A stretch of 43,846 nucleotides of DNA, taken from the NCBI GenBank assembly GCA_019752595.1, contig JAIELV010000001.1:682394-726239 (forward strand), in the 5' to 3' direction. Below are positions 29,733-36,759 of this stretch, piece by piece (position 1 is the stretch's first letter; every line of letters starts with the position of its first letter). The notes under the pieces were generated by a model. It worked only from the letters and a program-made list of their open reading frames with translations. It did not search any database and had not been told where the DNA came from. Origin of the DNA: Patescibacteria group bacterium. GTDB taxonomy: Bacteria; Patescibacteriota; Minisyncoccia; Phycocordibacterales; Phycocordibacteraceae. A program made the translations under genes and the position numbers.

Positions 29733-30488
29733 ATGTTGAAACCTGAAATACTTTTTGAAAATGATGACGTTCTCGTCATCAACAAACCTGCTGGTTTGAT
29801 CGTTCATTCAGACGGGCGCACAAAAGAATATTCTGTTGCCGAGTGGGTGTTTGAAAATTATCCTGAAATGAAAGATGTGGGCGAACCGTGGACCTCGCCA
29901 CAAGGAGAAGTGGTTCCTCGTCCTGGAATTGTGCACCGCTTAGATCGCACCACATCGGGTGTGATGATTTTGGCAAAGACCCCAGAGGCGCATGCGTTTT
30001 TGAAACAGCAATTCCAAGATAGAACGACGGAGAAAATCTACACCGCATTTGTGTATGGAAACTTGAAAGCGGATTCAGGCGTTATTGAAAAAGAAATTGT
30101 GCGAATAAAAAGCGTTCCTCCGCGTTGGGGGGTAGCGCGCGATGGGCAAGACAATAAAAAGCGCGAAGCGGTTACGCATTGGAGGGTGCTGACGCGCGGG
30201 AAAGACCCTATAAGCGGGGAGGGGGTAACTATTCTCTCGGTTTCTCCTAAGACAGGGAGAACTCATCAAATACGCGTTCACCTCAAAGCGATTAATTATC
30301 CTATCGTTGCGGATCATTTGTATGCGTCAGCGAAGCCAGAAATTCTTGGATTTATCCGCCCCGCGCTCCATGCCTCAAAACTTTCAATTACACTCCCCAG
30401 TGGAGAAAAAGCCTCTTTTGAAGCCCCACTACCTGCCGATATGGTGCAGGCAACGGCTCAGATACAGGGGTTTGCGGAAAACGCCTAG
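29733..30488 (+). CDS. RluA family pseudouridine synthase
   Basis: Converts specific uridines in rRNA or tRNA to pseudouridine. The 251-residue protein has the RluA motifs: ENDDVLVINKPAGLIVHSDG, PGIVHRLDRTTSGVMILAKT (catalytic Asp in HRLDR), EKIYTAFVYG, KTGRTHQIRVHLKAINYPIVAD, and RPALHASKL. There is no N-terminal S4 domain, so it is nearer the RluA/RluC-core type than RluD, and the target cannot be named. Start ATG 29733 has no Shine-Dalgarno. rplS follows by 20 bp. Confidence 0.93.
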   Translation: MLKPEILFENDDVLVINKPAGLIVHSDGRTKEYSVAEWVFENYPEMKDVGEPWTSPQGEVVPRPGIVHRLDRTTSGVMILAKTPEAHAFLKQQFQDRTTEKIYTAFVYGNLKADSGVIEKEIVRIKSVPPRWGVARDGQDNKKREAVTHWRVLTRGKDPISGEGVTILSVSPKTGRTHQIRVHLKAINYPIVADHLYASAKPEILGFIRPALHASKLSITLPSGEKASFEAPLPADMVQATAQIQGFAENA

Positions 30489-30508
30489 GCGTGCTATTTT
30501 TCTCCTTC

Positions 30509-31096
30509 ATGAACGTATTGGCACCCAAGAAATCGACCTCACCAGTCAATGTGGACGAGAGAAAAGGCCTTCCTATTAAGGCGGGGGATATCGTTCGCGT
30601 ACACCAGAAAATCAAGGAAAAAGGGAAAATTCGTATTCAGATATTCGAGGGTTTGGTTTTGGCTCGCAAGCACGGCACCGAAGCAGGGGCGACGTTCACT
30701 GTTCGCGCAACGCTTTCAGGTGTTGGTGTTGAGAAAATTTTCCCACTGTATTCGCCCTCAATAGATAAAATTGAAATTGTTCGCCGTTCACAAATGCGTC
30801 GCGCGAAACTCTACTACGTTCGCGATCAGGTTGCCCGCGAAATGCGTCGCAGTTTGCGCAACATGATTAACGTGGCTATCGCAACAAAATCTGAGCGCGA
30901 AGAAGCGGACAAAGCGGTTGCAGAAGCCGAAGCACTCAAGGCTGCTCAGGAAGCACAAGCAAAGGCAGACGCAGAAAAGGAAGCAGCTGAAGCGGCAGCG
31001 AAAGCTGAGAAAGAAAAAGCAGAAGCCGAGGCGGCAGCTCCCGCTCCGGAAACGGCAGAAGCCGAAGCTCCGAAGGACGAAACAAAAGCTGAATAA
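30509..31096 (+). CDS. rplS: 50S ribosomal protein L19 with long Ala/Glu/Lys tail
   Basis: L19 lies at the subunit interface of the ribosome. From ATG 30509 it has 195 residues. About 1-115 is ordinary L19: IKAGDIVRVHQKIKEKGKIRIQIFEGLVLARKHG and RRSQMRRAKLYYVRD. The last 80 residues (EREEADKAVAEAEALKAAQ... to APKDETKAE) are almost only A, E, K and Q, predicting a long charged helix followed by a disordered acidic end. Normal L19 ends near residue 115-120. An earlier in-frame start at 30491 lacks the normal start context. A terminator follows. Confidence 0.93.
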   Translation: MNVLAPKKSTSPVNVDERKGLPIKAGDIVRVHQKIKEKGKIRIQIFEGLVLARKHGTEAGATFTVRATLSGVGVEKIFPLYSPSIDKIEIVRRSQMRRAKLYYVRDQVAREMRRSLRNMINVAIATKSEREEADKAVAEAEALKAAQEAQAKADAEKEAAEAAAKAEKEKAEAEAAAPAPETAEAEAPKDETKAE

Positions 31097-31100
31097 ATTA

Positions 31101-31128
31101 AAATCCTCACTACGTTGGGGATTTTTTT
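31101..31128 (+). terminator. rplS terminator
   Basis: AAATCCTCA and TTGGGGATT (31102-31109 with 31116-31123) form an 8-bp stem with one G-T pair, followed by TTTTTTTT. Confidence 0.8.
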
Positions 31129-31166
31129 TGTAAGATTAATTGGTATACGTTATATACTTGAGGTAT

Positions 31167-31823
31167 ATGGGAGTTCGCGGGGCTCGACCGAAGAGGAAAA
31201 GTATCTCCTGGTCAGCAAAACTCGCCTATGCCGTAGGGCTGATTGCAACTGACGGTTGTTTATCTGGAGATGGAAGACACATAGAGCTCACTTCAAAAGA
31301 TAAAGAGCAACTGCTTACTTTCATGCAATGTGTTGGGAAGAAAGTGAAAATTAGTACCAAAAAGTCTGGATATACCAGGAAGTTGACGACAAGAATTCAA
31401 TTTAGCGATGTAACGCTCTATTCGTTCTTTATATCTGTTGGTCTTACCCCGAACAAGACAAAGACGATAGGGAAATTAGAGATCCCAGATAAATATTTCT
31501 TTGATTTTTTGCGAGGCTCACTTGATGGTGATGGTTCGTTCTACTCGTACTGGGATCCGCGCTGGCGCTCAAGTTTTATGTTCTACTTGTCTTTCGTAAG
31601 TGCAAGTATGGCGCATCTGAACTGGATTCGAAGTGTTTTGACAAGATTAATATCTGTACGCGGGCACAAAACCAATGCGAAAGGGAAGAGTTGGTATCAA
31701 CTGAAGTACGCAAAGAAAGAGTCTTTAAAAATCATAAAAAAGATGTATTATTCCAATTCGGTTCCTTGCCTACAGAGGAAAAGAAAGAAAATCTTTCTGG
31801 CACTCAAACGGCAGAGGACTTGA
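31167..31823 (+). CDS. free-standing LAGLIDADG homing endonuclease-like protein
   Basis: From ATG 31167 a 218-residue basic protein with two LAGLIDADG-type helices: KLAYAVGLIATDGCL (18-32) and FFDFLRGSLDGDGSF (111-125), each ending in the catalytic-type acidic residue (D29; D120/D122). Two motifs in one chain mean it works as a monomer. It is not inside an intron or intein: rplS and its terminator lie upstream and an uninterrupted tRNA-Leu starts 8 bp after the stop. A TTG at 31140 could extend the start, but TTGAGGTAT-ATG at 31167 looks better. Homing DNA mobility is inferred from family. Confidence 0.88.
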   Translation: MGVRGARPKRKSISWSAKLAYAVGLIATDGCLSGDGRHIELTSKDKEQLLTFMQCVGKKVKISTKKSGYTRKLTTRIQFSDVTLYSFFISVGLTPNKTKTIGKLEIPDKYFFDFLRGSLDGDGSFYSYWDPRWRSSFMFYLSFVSASMAHLNWIRSVLTRLISVRGHKTNAKGKSWYQLKYAKKESLKIIKKMYYSNSVPCLQRKRKKIFLALKRQRT

Positions 31824-31831
31824 TCAATCTT

Positions 31832-31915
31832 GCCCAGGTGTTGAAATTGGTAGACATCACACCTTGAGGTGGTGTGGCCCGCAAGGGCGTGGAGGTTCGA
31901 GTCCTCTCCTGGGCA
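31832..31915 (+). tRNA. tRNA-Leu (anticodon GAG)
   Basis: 84-nt class II tRNA: acceptor GCCCAGG/CCTGGGC with discriminator A, anticodon stem ACACC/GGTGT with loop TTGAGGT (GAG), a long variable arm (GGCCCGCAAGGGC region), T arm GGAGG-TTCGAGT-CCTCT. No intron. CCA is not encoded. Confidence 0.95.
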
Positions 31916-31918
31916 CTA

Positions 31919-32010
31919 GCATTGTTAGGACGTACGCGAAGCGTATGTTCGTTACAATGCTTAGCGGGGGAGGACGAGAAAGGCACAGCTAGTTTTTCCG
32001 TTTCGGAAAA
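31919..32010. repeat. hairpin-rich spacer between tRNA-Leu and tRNA-His
   Basis: A long stem-loop, 31919-31960 (GCATTGT/ACAATGC with inner GGACGTACGC/GCGTATGTTC and a GAA loop), starts 4 bp after tRNA-Leu. A TTTTCCG/CGGAAAA hairpin follows at 31994-32010. From 32011 to 32084 is G/C-rich sequence with CGAGCC/CGAGG-type words and no gene. Confidence 0.6.
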
Positions 32011-32084
32011 CAGCGAGCCGGGGCAGCGACCGAGGCGAACGCAGGTGAGCCGAGAGTTGTGGCCGAGTCCGAACTCCGTAGCAT

Positions 32085-32157
32085 GGTGGCTATAGTGTAA
32101 TGGTTAGCACTAGAGTTTGTGGAACTCTCAGTTCGGGTTCGAATCCCGATAGCCACC
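32085..32157 (+). tRNA. tRNA-His (anticodon GTG)
   Basis: Cloverleaf with acceptor GTGGCTA/TAGCCAC, anticodon stem AGAGT/ACTCT with loop TTGTGGA (GTG), T arm CGGG-TTCGAAT-CCCG. G-1 is encoded at 32085 and can pair with C73 at 32157, the identity element of tRNA-His. CCA is not encoded. Confidence 0.96.
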
Positions 32158-32346
32158 CAAAATAACAAACCCCCGCTTTGTGCGGGCTTTGTTATTTTGG
32201 GGGCTAAGCGAGCAACGCTCGCGGGCGGATTCGAAAGCCGGAGCATATCGCAGGGCGATGCGAGGCGGGGTCGAGAACACTTAGGATTTTACGAGCGAGG
32301 CGAGTACAATCCTTAGTGATTCGTGACCGAATCCCGATAGCCACCC
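32140..32346 (+). repeat. 188-bp segment bounded by copies of the tRNA-His 3' end
   Basis: 19 bases of the tRNA-His 3' end (32140-32158) are repeated exactly at 32328-32346. The segment between holds only hairpins: AAAATAACAAA/TTTGTTATTTT around CCCGC/GCGGG (32159-32198, the likely tRNA terminator), GCGAGC/GCTCGC (32208-32222), and CACTTAGGATT/AATCCTTAGTG (32278-32318). No ORF is credible. Direct repeats of a tRNA 3' end are the usual footprint of integrase-mediated insertion (attL/attR). Confidence 0.65.
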
Positions 32347-32377
32347 CAGTTCAAATAACGTCCCGTAACGGCTTTGA

Positions 32378-32383
32378 TACTAT
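32378..32383 (+). promoter_or_regulatory. -10 box of the oxidoreductase operon
   Basis: TACTAT ends 7 nt before ATG 32391, predicting a leaderless mRNA for the FAD oxidoreductase if that ATG is used. Confidence 0.5.
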
Positions 32384-32390
32384 GACTCTA

Positions 32391-34040
32391 ATGAAAAATG
32401 CTCCGCCTACAGGCAAGAAGCTTATTGTGGTCGGGAGCGGAATCTCGGGGATTATGACCGCGTGGCAGGCTTCAAAAGCGGGATATGAGGTTGAGATTTT
32501 TTCAAAGAGCCCTGACCCGAGAATTGAAACTCGATTGGAAGTTGAAAAAGAATCGTCAACTTTCGACAGTAAAAACGACCAGCGATACGTTACGATTTTT
32601 GAGGGGCATCCATATTTGGAATTAGATGGATACGTAAACAAAGTGTATCCGGGAATCGCGAACGATTTCCGCACGGGTGTTTTAGAGGGGGGAGTGCTTG
32701 TTTCCTCTTTGGAAGAGTTTTCAAAAGAAACACAAGAGTGGCTTCATGAGCGATACAGTTTGAACGAAAGACTGTTACAAAAAAATAAAGAAGATGTCGA
32801 ACGCGTCGCAGAACTTTTCGGTTCATACTCAAGAGAAAACCGCACCGCAATGGAAGAGTGGTTCAACATAATGATTGAACTGGTGCAGCGTTCGCCTGAG
32901 CTCATTCAAGACTTGTCGCTTCACACGGACGGAATTGTAAGACTCTACGACAACGCCGAAGTTTTTGAAGAATCACGTGACTCCCACAAGAAAGAAGAGG
33001 TGTTTATAAAGGAATACACCCCGCAAGAACTAGTCGAGGCGTACCCTGCATATCGGGAAGGTGTGGAGCGGGGGTTTATTAGGGGAGGTGCAATAGAGGT
33101 GTATGGGCTAACGTTTGCTGTAGGAATCTTTTGCCGTGCGATTTTAAATCAACTCGAAGAGAGTGGGGCAAAAATTCACTTCAACAAAGAAGCTAAGGCT
33201 GTCGTAGTAGAAAACGGAAAGGTTACAGGACTAACACTTTTTGAGGACGACGTGTTACATGTTGCCGACTACTACGTGTTTCATACGGGTGCATTTGTTG
33301 GACCTGAACTCTTTGAAGCGATACCGCAGGCTCACAACAAATTGGCCGCGGTTGAAGGGTATTGGATAACGGTAAAAAATGCAGATGCCCTGGTAAGGGG
33401 AATGGGAGGTAAACCGAACAAAGTGCACGGTAAAAAGAGTCTTGCAGAAATGCTCGGCATGGTGGACGCAGATTCAGCAGCAGAATACAAACAACGTTTT
33501 GAGAATCTTGGTGTGAACATTGATAACCTCGCTACCATCGCACCAATCGTAGACTTCAACAACATGCCTATCAATAAAGGCGGGGAGTGGGTTCTTGGTG
33601 TCGGGAGCGGTTATGTGTTTAAGGGTTTGGCTTTACGAGGTAAAAGCGGGAAAGTAGTTTTCCCTGACCATTCGCAAAGTGAACCGTTCGTTCTTGCGGT
33701 TATGGAGCTGTGGCTTGAGGCACTACACGGGAAGAAATTGTTGGGAGAAATGATTATTCATCCTGTTGGATGCAAGCGTTCATATACGCCTGACGATAAA
33801 GAACTTGATGTAAATTTGCCAACCGTTTCAGGTGGTCTGTGCATGATTCATGACGGAGGGAACACAGGTTCGACAACCAAATCCCCGTTTATTGCGAAAT
33901 ACATCCTTGAGAAAATGCGCGCAGGTTCGGGCTTTGAGTTTGCTGATATCCGCGCGAAGCTCGCGAAAACTCCCGAACAGATTCCTGCACGCCGTTGGCA
34001 GAAACTTTCCGAAGAATTACGTGACGCAAGCAAAATCTAA
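32391..34040 (+). CDS. FAD-dependent oxidoreductase (DAO-like)
   Basis: 549 residues from ATG 32391. The N-terminus has the dinucleotide-binding GxGxxG loop LIVVGSGISGIMTAWQASKAGYEVEIFSKS. The middle has the substrate-domain pattern of the D-amino-acid oxidase/glycine oxidase family (RGGAIEVYGLTFAVGIFCRAILNQLEESGAKIHFNKEAKAVVVENGKVTG), and the C-terminus a second FAD-binding patch near VSGGLCMIHDGGNTGSTTKSP. It is longer than typical DAO (about 400), with an inserted helical region at about 100-220. The oxidised substrate is not clear. ATG 32382 is an alternative start. It heads a three-gene operon, with the next gene starting at the base after its stop. Confidence 0.78.
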   Translation: MKNAPPTGKKLIVVGSGISGIMTAWQASKAGYEVEIFSKSPDPRIETRLEVEKESSTFDSKNDQRYVTIFEGHPYLELDGYVNKVYPGIANDFRTGVLEGGVLVSSLEEFSKETQEWLHERYSLNERLLQKNKEDVERVAELFGSYSRENRTAMEEWFNIMIELVQRSPELIQDLSLHTDGIVRLYDNAEVFEESRDSHKKEEVFIKEYTPQELVEAYPAYREGVERGFIRGGAIEVYGLTFAVGIFCRAILNQLEESGAKIHFNKEAKAVVVENGKVTGLTLFEDDVLHVADYYVFHTGAFVGPELFEAIPQAHNKLAAVEGYWITVKNADALVRGMGGKPNKVHGKKSLAEMLGMVDADSAAEYKQRFENLGVNIDNLATIAPIVDFNNMPINKGGEWVLGVGSGYVFKGLALRGKSGKVVFPDHSQSEPFVLAVMELWLEALHGKKLLGEMIIHPVGCKRSYTPDDKELDVNLPTVSGGLCMIHDGGNTGSTTKSPFIAKYILEKMRAGSGFEFADIRAKLAKTPEQIPARRWQKLSEELRDASKI

Positions 34041-34625
34041 ATGGACCCCAAAACAATCTTTTTTCTGATCGCATTCTGTCTCGCTGTTTCTGCGTACATT
34101 CCGTATTTTCTCGGGATTTTCAAAGGGGAAACAAAACCGCACGCGTATACGTGGCTCATATGGACCATTACCACAGGCATCGGTACGGCGGGAGTATGGT
34201 ACGGAGGTGGGGGGTTGCCGGCAATTACTTTTGCAACAACAACTCTGCTCACGTTTATTATTTTCCTTCTCTCGCTTAAATTTGGAACCAAAAATATAAC
34301 CGCAGGGGACACCATAACCCTTCTCGCAGCGCTCACTGCGGTTTTTGTTTGGGTCGGATTAAATAATCCTTTGTGGAGTGTCATTCTCGGAATCTCGATT
34401 GATCTCATTGGCTATTGGCCAACAGTACGGAAGGCTTTCGCGGAACCGTGGAGCGAATCATCACTCGCATGGGTTTTGTGGACACTTGCTCCACTTTTCT
34501 CACTTCTCGCCCTAGATACCTATAGCTTACTGACTACTGCTTACTACTGGCCTATTTTTGTAGTAAACGCACTCTGTGTGGTGATGTTCTCGATTCGCCG
34601 CCACACGCTTCCTAAGCCAGTATGA
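34041..34625 (+). CDS. PQ-loop-like multi-pass membrane protein
   Basis: 194 residues, about six or seven membrane helices. Two similar halves are visible: YIPYFLGIFKGETKPHAYTWLIWTI (about 14-38) and IGYWPTVRKAFAEPWSESSLAWVLWTL (about 121-147). Each has a Pro before a helix, a polar linker with K/E-P, and S/T-x-x-(L/V)-W-T. This repeat style is that of PQ-loop/SemiSWEET-like carriers, which move small molecules. Fits a transporter for whatever the adjacent oxidoreductase or acetyltransferase acts on, but that is inference. It abuts the oxidoreductase stop and overlaps the GNAT start (ATGA). Confidence 0.6.
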   Translation: MDPKTIFFLIAFCLAVSAYIPYFLGIFKGETKPHAYTWLIWTITTGIGTAGVWYGGGGLPAITFATTTLLTFIIFLLSLKFGTKNITAGDTITLLAALTAVFVWVGLNNPLWSVILGISIDLIGYWPTVRKAFAEPWSESSLAWVLWTLAPLFSLLALDTYSLLTTAYYWPIFVVNALCVVMFSIRRHTLPKPV

Positions 34626-35137
34626 GTATCTATCTTGCTCTTCCCGACGCTCGCTATAAAGACAGTTATCTTGCTGGGCTTCGCGAATACCACGAAGAGG
34701 GTAGATACCTGCAAGATTCTGTAGAAGAAGCAGAGAAAGATTTTTCTGCGTACGTTGAAAAAGAAAAAGGAAAAGCGCACGGTGAAAATCTGCCCGCAGG
34801 TTTTGTTCCCGAAACACGCTACTGGTTGATTGATGGTAATGAGTGTGTAGGTGAGATAGGCATTCGGCACACGCTCACCGAGCACTTATTGAAAATCGGA
34901 GGCCACATAGGGTATTCAATTCGTCCGTCAAAAAGAAAACAGGGGTACGGAAAATTAATTTTAAGACTCGGACTCGAAAAAGCAAAAGAAATGGGATTTG
35001 AAAAAGTGTTGCTGACCTGTGATGTGACAAACGAGGGCTCACGAAAAATAATTGAAGGGAACGGCGGCGTTTTTGAGAACGCGATACCGAACCCGGGGCA
35101 ACCCGACAAAGCCCGCTTCTGGATCGATGTCGTCTAG
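34622..35137 (+). CDS. GNAT family N-acetyltransferase
   Basis: 171 residues. The acetyl-CoA-binding motif A is HIGYSIRPSKRKQGYGKLILRLGLEKAKEMG (the Q-x-x-G-x-G/A type pyrophosphate loop), followed by motif B-like VLLTCDVTNEGSRKIIEGNGGVFEN. The N-terminal half includes DGNECVGEIGIRH. It looks like the family that acetylates small molecules or protein N-termini, but the substrate is unknown. Coupled to the membrane protein by 4 bp; its stop overlaps the stop of the convergent regulator gene by 3 bp. Confidence 0.9.
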   Translation: MSIYLALPDARYKDSYLAGLREYHEEGRYLQDSVEEAEKDFSAYVEKEKGKAHGENLPAGFVPETRYWLIDGNECVGEIGIRHTLTEHLLKIGGHIGYSIRPSKRKQGYGKLILRLGLEKAKEMGFEKVLLTCDVTNEGSRKIIEGNGGVFENAIPNPGQPDKARFWIDVV

Positions 35138-35880
35138 CCGATTTTTTGAGAGTCTAGGTTATTCCATAGCTTCCCCCACACATCACGAAGAGTTTCCGCG
35201 ATGTCTTGGTCTTCTATAAGGACGCAAAACGGAGTTCGTGTACGGAAACTCATAAGCGCCACCTTGTTGCCGTAAATATTAATTTCCGTCTTCCAGTCCG
35301 CACTTTTTACAAGCTTCGATTCCCTCAGTAAGCGAATATTGTTTTTTGCAAACTCTTTCGCTGTCTCCGAATCACGAGATATTGATCTAAAAGGTATCCC
35401 TCTGCGAGCTCGCTCAGGAGGGAACCAATCATAGAATTGTTTCGGAAGCCCCGCCCGCATATGTTCCAAATCTTCAAAGGCGATAATTTCTTTCTTATCA
35501 TTCAGCATGTCGCCGTACACTTCCTTTATGCCGACGATACCCTCATAGAATGAAACTCTTGGTTTAGTGCGCGACTTGTTTTTTATCGCCCTGAGTTCTG
35601 GTAGCGATCTTTCAAGTTCTGCGACCCGCGTTTTTTCTAATTCAACTAACTGTTCAGGGTCAACGCCACTGTAAAGCTTTCTTTTGCGCTTTGCGGTTTC
35701 AAGGATTAGCCCGCGTTCTTTTAATTCATCTATAAAATTATAAATACTGGTCCTCTTCACTCCCGACTTACGGGATAACTGCTGGATATTGGCGCCCCCT
35801 AACTCCAACGCAGCAAAATACACCGCCGCCTGATGAGGCGATAGGCTGAGGCTTTTTAGTAGAGTTTTAGATAACTGCAT
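35134..35880 (-). CDS. TrmB-like winged-helix transcription regulator
   Basis: 248 residues with an N-terminal winged helix (about 1-75: LSPHQAAVYFAALELGGANIQQLSRKSGVKRTSIYNFIDELKERGLI), a coiled-coil linker (about 75-105), and a C-terminal effector domain of the TrmB/PLD-like type (FYEGIVGIKEVYGDML, EIIAFED, IRLLRESK, INIYGNKVALMSF, VLIEDQDIAETLRDVW). TrmB proteins sense sugars or related ligands in Archaea and some bacteria. Convergent with the oxidoreductase operon, so the target genes are not obvious from position. An A/T-rich divergent spacer lies upstream. Confidence 0.88.
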   Translation of the reverse strand: MQLSKTLLKSLSLSPHQAAVYFAALELGGANIQQLSRKSGVKRTSIYNFIDELKERGLILETAKRKRKLYSGVDPEQLVELEKTRVAELERSLPELRAIKNKSRTKPRVSFYEGIVGIKEVYGDMLNDKKEIIAFEDLEHMRAGLPKQFYDWFPPERARRGIPFRSISRDSETAKEFAKNNIRLLRESKLVKSADWKTEINIYGNKVALMSFRTRTPFCVLIEDQDIAETLRDVWGKLWNNLDSQKIG

Positions 35881-36019
35881 AAAGTGACGTATTTTTAGAC
35901 ACTAATTAATATCAGAAATATCTTTGTTTGTCAAAGTATTTTCTCTAACTATGCTTCACTTTGCAATTTTTTGTTTCAAAATATAGACATTTTTAAGTAT
36001 ACGAGATAGGGTATCTGGT
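35881..36019. promoter_or_regulatory. A/T-rich divergent promoter region
   Basis: This 139-bp spacer separates the TrmB-like gene and the 36020 gene, read outwards. It is strongly A/T-rich with several TATAAT-like words (AAATATAGAC near 35979, AAGTATAC near 35994, GATAGGGTATC at 36005-36015). No single promoter stands out, and no palindromic operator longer than a few base pairs was found. Confidence 0.4.
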
Positions 36020-36391
36020 ATGAAAAAGATAGAAAAGAAGCCGTGTCTCGGCCACGTACCGCTCGCCTCGTATACGGAGGAGTTGAAAAAACCAGGCAGA
36101 CGAAGCGTCGTGAAGTCAGATGTCGAGTGGGTCTTTGCCCATCGGAAGCAGGCTATACGCGAGCTACGGATGGAAAATAAATACTATTGTTTCCCGGGTA
36201 ATCCAAAGGAGGATACCCATGCCGTCTTCGCGTTTCGTTGCGGAGAAAATAATGAAACCCTCGGGTCTTTTACAGACCCAGGTCTGGTCGTCCTTGACTC
36301 CCAAGTTAGAGTTGTTGTTGCATACAGTCGTTGGAGAAAGTTCTTACTTTCACTCAAAAGCCTCAAAGGACCGCGTCTTCGGAAGGAATAA
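36020..36391 (+). CDS. hypothetical protein, 123 residues
   Basis: I do not recognise it. A basic soluble protein with a helical middle (VEWVFAHRKQAIRELRMENKYYCF), a strand-rich part (HAVFAFRCGENNETLGSFTDPGLVVLDSQVRVVVAYSRW) and a basic end KSLKGPRLRKE. Two cysteines are far apart. No membrane helix. It is divergent from the TrmB-like regulator and could be part of its regulon; that is only inference from position. Confidence 0.6.
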   Translation: MKKIEKKPCLGHVPLASYTEELKKPGRRSVVKSDVEWVFAHRKQAIRELRMENKYYCFPGNPKEDTHAVFAFRCGENNETLGSFTDPGLVVLDSQVRVVVAYSRWRKFLLSLKSLKGPRLRKE

Positions 36392-36495
36392 AACTTACTA
36401 AACATCCTTTTCAGTAAGAAACGAGCGTTTAGTTTTCCACCTAAGCGTTTCCATTTTTTCACCTCGTTCGCTTCTATGCGTGGTACTACAAGTAT

Positions 36496-36705
36496 ATGCG
36501 TGAGCATTTCATCGCCTCTTTCAAAGTTTCGCTCGAGTGGCGCGTTATTGCTTTTTTTGTAACGAATGCGTATCTCTGGGCTACCACAGGCTCATTTTGG
36601 GAAGCCACCGCCACCGCGCTCGTCCTCCAAGGGATACTCTTCGTTGTTCATTTTTTCTGGGTACTGTGGCGTTACGGGAAACACGGACTCACTGAAAATC
36701 ATTAA
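36496..36705 (+). CDS. small membrane protein, DUF2061-like
   Basis: 69 residues, two membrane helices (about 17-33 and 41-60). FKVSLEWRVIAFFVTNAYLWATTGSFWEATATALVLQGILFVVHFFW fits the DUF2061 pattern (S-x-x-WR start of the first helix, TG then an A-rich second helix), although the closing HERxW is degraded to HFFW...YGKHG. Function unknown. TACTAC at 36484-36489 is 6 nt before the ATG. Confidence 0.6.
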   Translation: MREHFIASFKVSLEWRVIAFFVTNAYLWATTGSFWEATATALVLQGILFVVHFFWVLWRYGKHGLTENH

Positions 36706-36759
36706 TAGTGCCTCCGATTTCGCGCGTTACAATAACGTCTAAGGCATGAGCCTTTTCTT

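Noticed and set aside
31989-32246. 85-residue reverse ORF across tRNA-His
   Set aside because: It is antisense to the complete tRNA-His and its hairpins and has no recognisable domain.
32316-32390. N-terminal extension of the FAD oxidoreductase
   Set aside because: It would translate the copied tRNA-His 3' end. The nucleotide-binding fold begins shortly after ATG 32391, which has a well-spaced -10 box.
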